A stretch of DNA of 42,653 nt, from the NCBI GenBank assembly GCA_023412275.1, contig JAEYNY010000025.1, positions 1 to 42,653 of the forward strand. Reading direction: 5' to 3'. Positions 41,639 through 42,653 of the stretch are shown in pieces (position 1 is the first letter of the stretch; each line of letters begins with the position of its first letter). Position numbers and translations under genes: made by a program. Source of the stretch: Bacillota bacterium. Lineage in GTDB: Bacteria > Bacillota > Clostridia > Acetivibrionales > DSM-1351. A model generated the notes under the pieces. That model was not told the DNA's origin. It ran no database searches and was given only the letters and a program-made list of their open reading frames with translations.

Positions 41639-42653
41639 TTACCATTCATTTAACTCTAAGAGTTCAACTTTATTAGTGAAATAATCAATGACTATATCTA
41701 CTCTTTCAAGGGCCTTGTCATAAGGCAAATCATAGAGTTTACCTATTTTCTTAGCAATACAATCGGTGCTATGAAAACCATCAAAAAAGTAAAGAATATC
41801 AAATGTGATTTCATCAACTTTTATAGTACTAAGATACATATCTGTTGTTCTCTTTTCCTCAGGTTGGAATGGGTTGTATACCAAACCGCCTTCAGGTGTT
41901 CGTATAACTGCAACATCCCTGCGTCTTCTAGGTTTTAAACCTTTTGGTACACGGTTTTTACTCCTCCACATGTAATTGGCCATAACTTGGAATTTAATGA
42001 GTTCTTCTCTTGTTAAATAATTAGTATCATGAACAGGCGCATCGACTAAAGACAAACGGTTTAAATCAGGTATAAGTAAACGCATTCCTTGTGTTTCCGG
42101 ATGGTCATAATGCTGGGTGCCGGGATAAGGAGTAAATGAGAAGATTCCAACATCATCAGGCTTCAACTCATCATTTATAAAATTAAATGTTTTTACCTCG
42201 TCTTCAAACCTTGCTTCAGGAAGCCCGAACATTATGAAAGATTGTGCGCGTATTCCAGCATTTTGGGTCATTCTAAAAGCGTTTTTAACATAAGAGAACT
42301 GTTCGCTTTTTCCAACGCTGTCCAATACTCTTTCAGAACCGCTTTCAACTCCATAGGCTACAATATCACATCCTGCTTCAGCCATCTTTTTAAGAATATC
42401 CTCATCAACCATTTTTACATGAGATAAGCAACTCCATTTGATTTCCATATTATTTTCATGGATTAAGTCGCACAGTTTATAAACTAATTCCTTGTTTATT
42501 GTAAATAAATCATCAAAGAAATAAAAATATCTGAAACCGGCATCATATGCTGTTTTCATTTCCTTAATTATTCTTTCAGGTGAACGGTAACGAATTTTTT
42601 GTTTAGTAGACCAGGTTCCACAGAATTTGCAGTTAAACGGACAGCCTTTACTT
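41639..42653 (-). CDS. radical SAM protein with C-terminal PqqD-like domain (5' end beyond window)
   Basis: The frame is open from 42653, the right edge, to the stop at 41639, so the N-terminus is missing; an internal Met near 42559 is not the start. The first visible residues contain the cluster motif CPFNCKFC (CxxxCxxC, with GTW after it). The radical SAM barrel follows (FYFFDDLFTI, VAYGVESGSERVLDSVGK, IMFGLPEARFEDE), of the type often preceded by a B12-binding domain (BchE-like); that domain would lie outside. The last about 75 residues (from VDEITFDILYFFDGF) match PqqD, the RiPP recognition element fold that binds precursor leader peptides. It is upstream of azlC by 26 bp. Likely role: radical modification of a peptide or small metabolite. 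Confidence 0.85.
   Translation of the reverse strand, partial: SKGCPFNCKFCGTWSTKQKIRYRSPERIIKEMKTAYDAGFRYFYFFDDLFTINKELVYKLCDLIHENNMEIKWSCLSHVKMVDEDILKKMAEAGCDIVAYGVESGSERVLDSVGKSEQFSYVKNAFRMTQNAGIRAQSFIMFGLPEARFEDEVKTFNFINDELKPDDVGIFSFTPYPGTQHYDHPETQGMRLLIPDLNRLSLVDAPVHDTNYLTREELIKFQVMANYMWRSKNRVPKGLKPRRRRDVAVIRTPEGGLVYNPFQPEEKRTTDMYLSTIKVDEITFDILYFFDGFHSTDCIAKKIGKLYDLPYDKALERVDIVIDYFTNKVELLELNEW

Noticed and set aside
42500..42559. Start of the radical SAM protein at the internal Met near 42559
   Set aside because: The frame continues upstream to the edge and includes the essential CxxxCxxC motif, so the gene is cut by the window.

Overview
The window is AT-rich, gene-dense bacterial chromosome from a low-GC Gram-positive anaerobe. 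A secreted GH30 enzyme with a type I dockerin (cellulosome module), an SLH-anchored GH18 protein, a spore-photoproduct-lyase relative, strong AGGAGG-type ribosome binding sites and many Fe-S proteins point to a spore-forming, cellulosome-producing clostridium of the Ruminiclostridium/Clostridium cellulolyticum-papyrosolvens type. The genus is inferred from gene content; no database was searched. No transposase, phage gene, CRISPR array or rRNA was seen.

Layout. 1-3600: a YibE/F-like membrane protein (cut by the window edge) with a small DMT-type membrane protein, then a membrane-bound GGDEF-EAL c-di-GMP enzyme with a periplasmic-binding-type sensor. 3660-5470: a Cys-rich DUF134 regulator and an Mrp ATPase fused to a NifX-like domain, behind a consensus promoter overlapped by a perfect 34-bp palindrome. 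5476-8690: a YeiH-type transporter divergent from a LysR regulator, then a polyferredoxin and a C_GCAxxG_C_C redox protein. 8669-11800: PrsW-type protease, tRNA-Lys(CTT), flavodoxin, threonine-aldolase-like enzyme and tautomerase. 12033-13736: a low-complexity protein, a carboxypeptidase-regulatory-like protein and an SDR. 13762-16284 (minus strand): an overlapping three-gene operon of nucleoside phosphorylase-like protein, spore photoproduct lyase-like radical SAM protein and SDR. 16478-23506: a secreted serine protease, a membrane protein, a heterodimeric ABC exporter under a consensus promoter with tandem dyad operators, an SDR and an azoreductase-like protein.

23600-37600 is mainly surface and secretion: a subtilisin with long structured leader, an SLH-GH18 protein whose catalytic Glu is Gln, cobUST (end of cobalamin assembly), a DUF4177 protein, a 1631-residue secreted protein with 14 fibronectin-III-like repeats preceded by a structured leader, and the GH30-dockerin enzyme. 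37596-42653 (minus strand) is a compact six-gene set running in from the right edge: radical SAM protein with a C-terminal PqqD-like domain, AzlC, AzlD, M16 zinc peptidase, cupin and MFS transporter.

The two parts that most look like undescribed systems are the nucleoside phosphorylase/SPL-like/SDR operon, whose SPL-like protein lacks the hydrogen-donor cysteine of true spore photoproduct lyase, and the right-edge radical SAM-PqqD/M16 peptidase/exporter operon, which resembles a modified-peptide (RiPP) pathway with its start and any precursor gene beyond the window. Also notable are the DUF134 palindrome, the Mrp-NifX fusion and the structured leaders of the secreted-protein genes. Domain names rest on motif recognition by eye.
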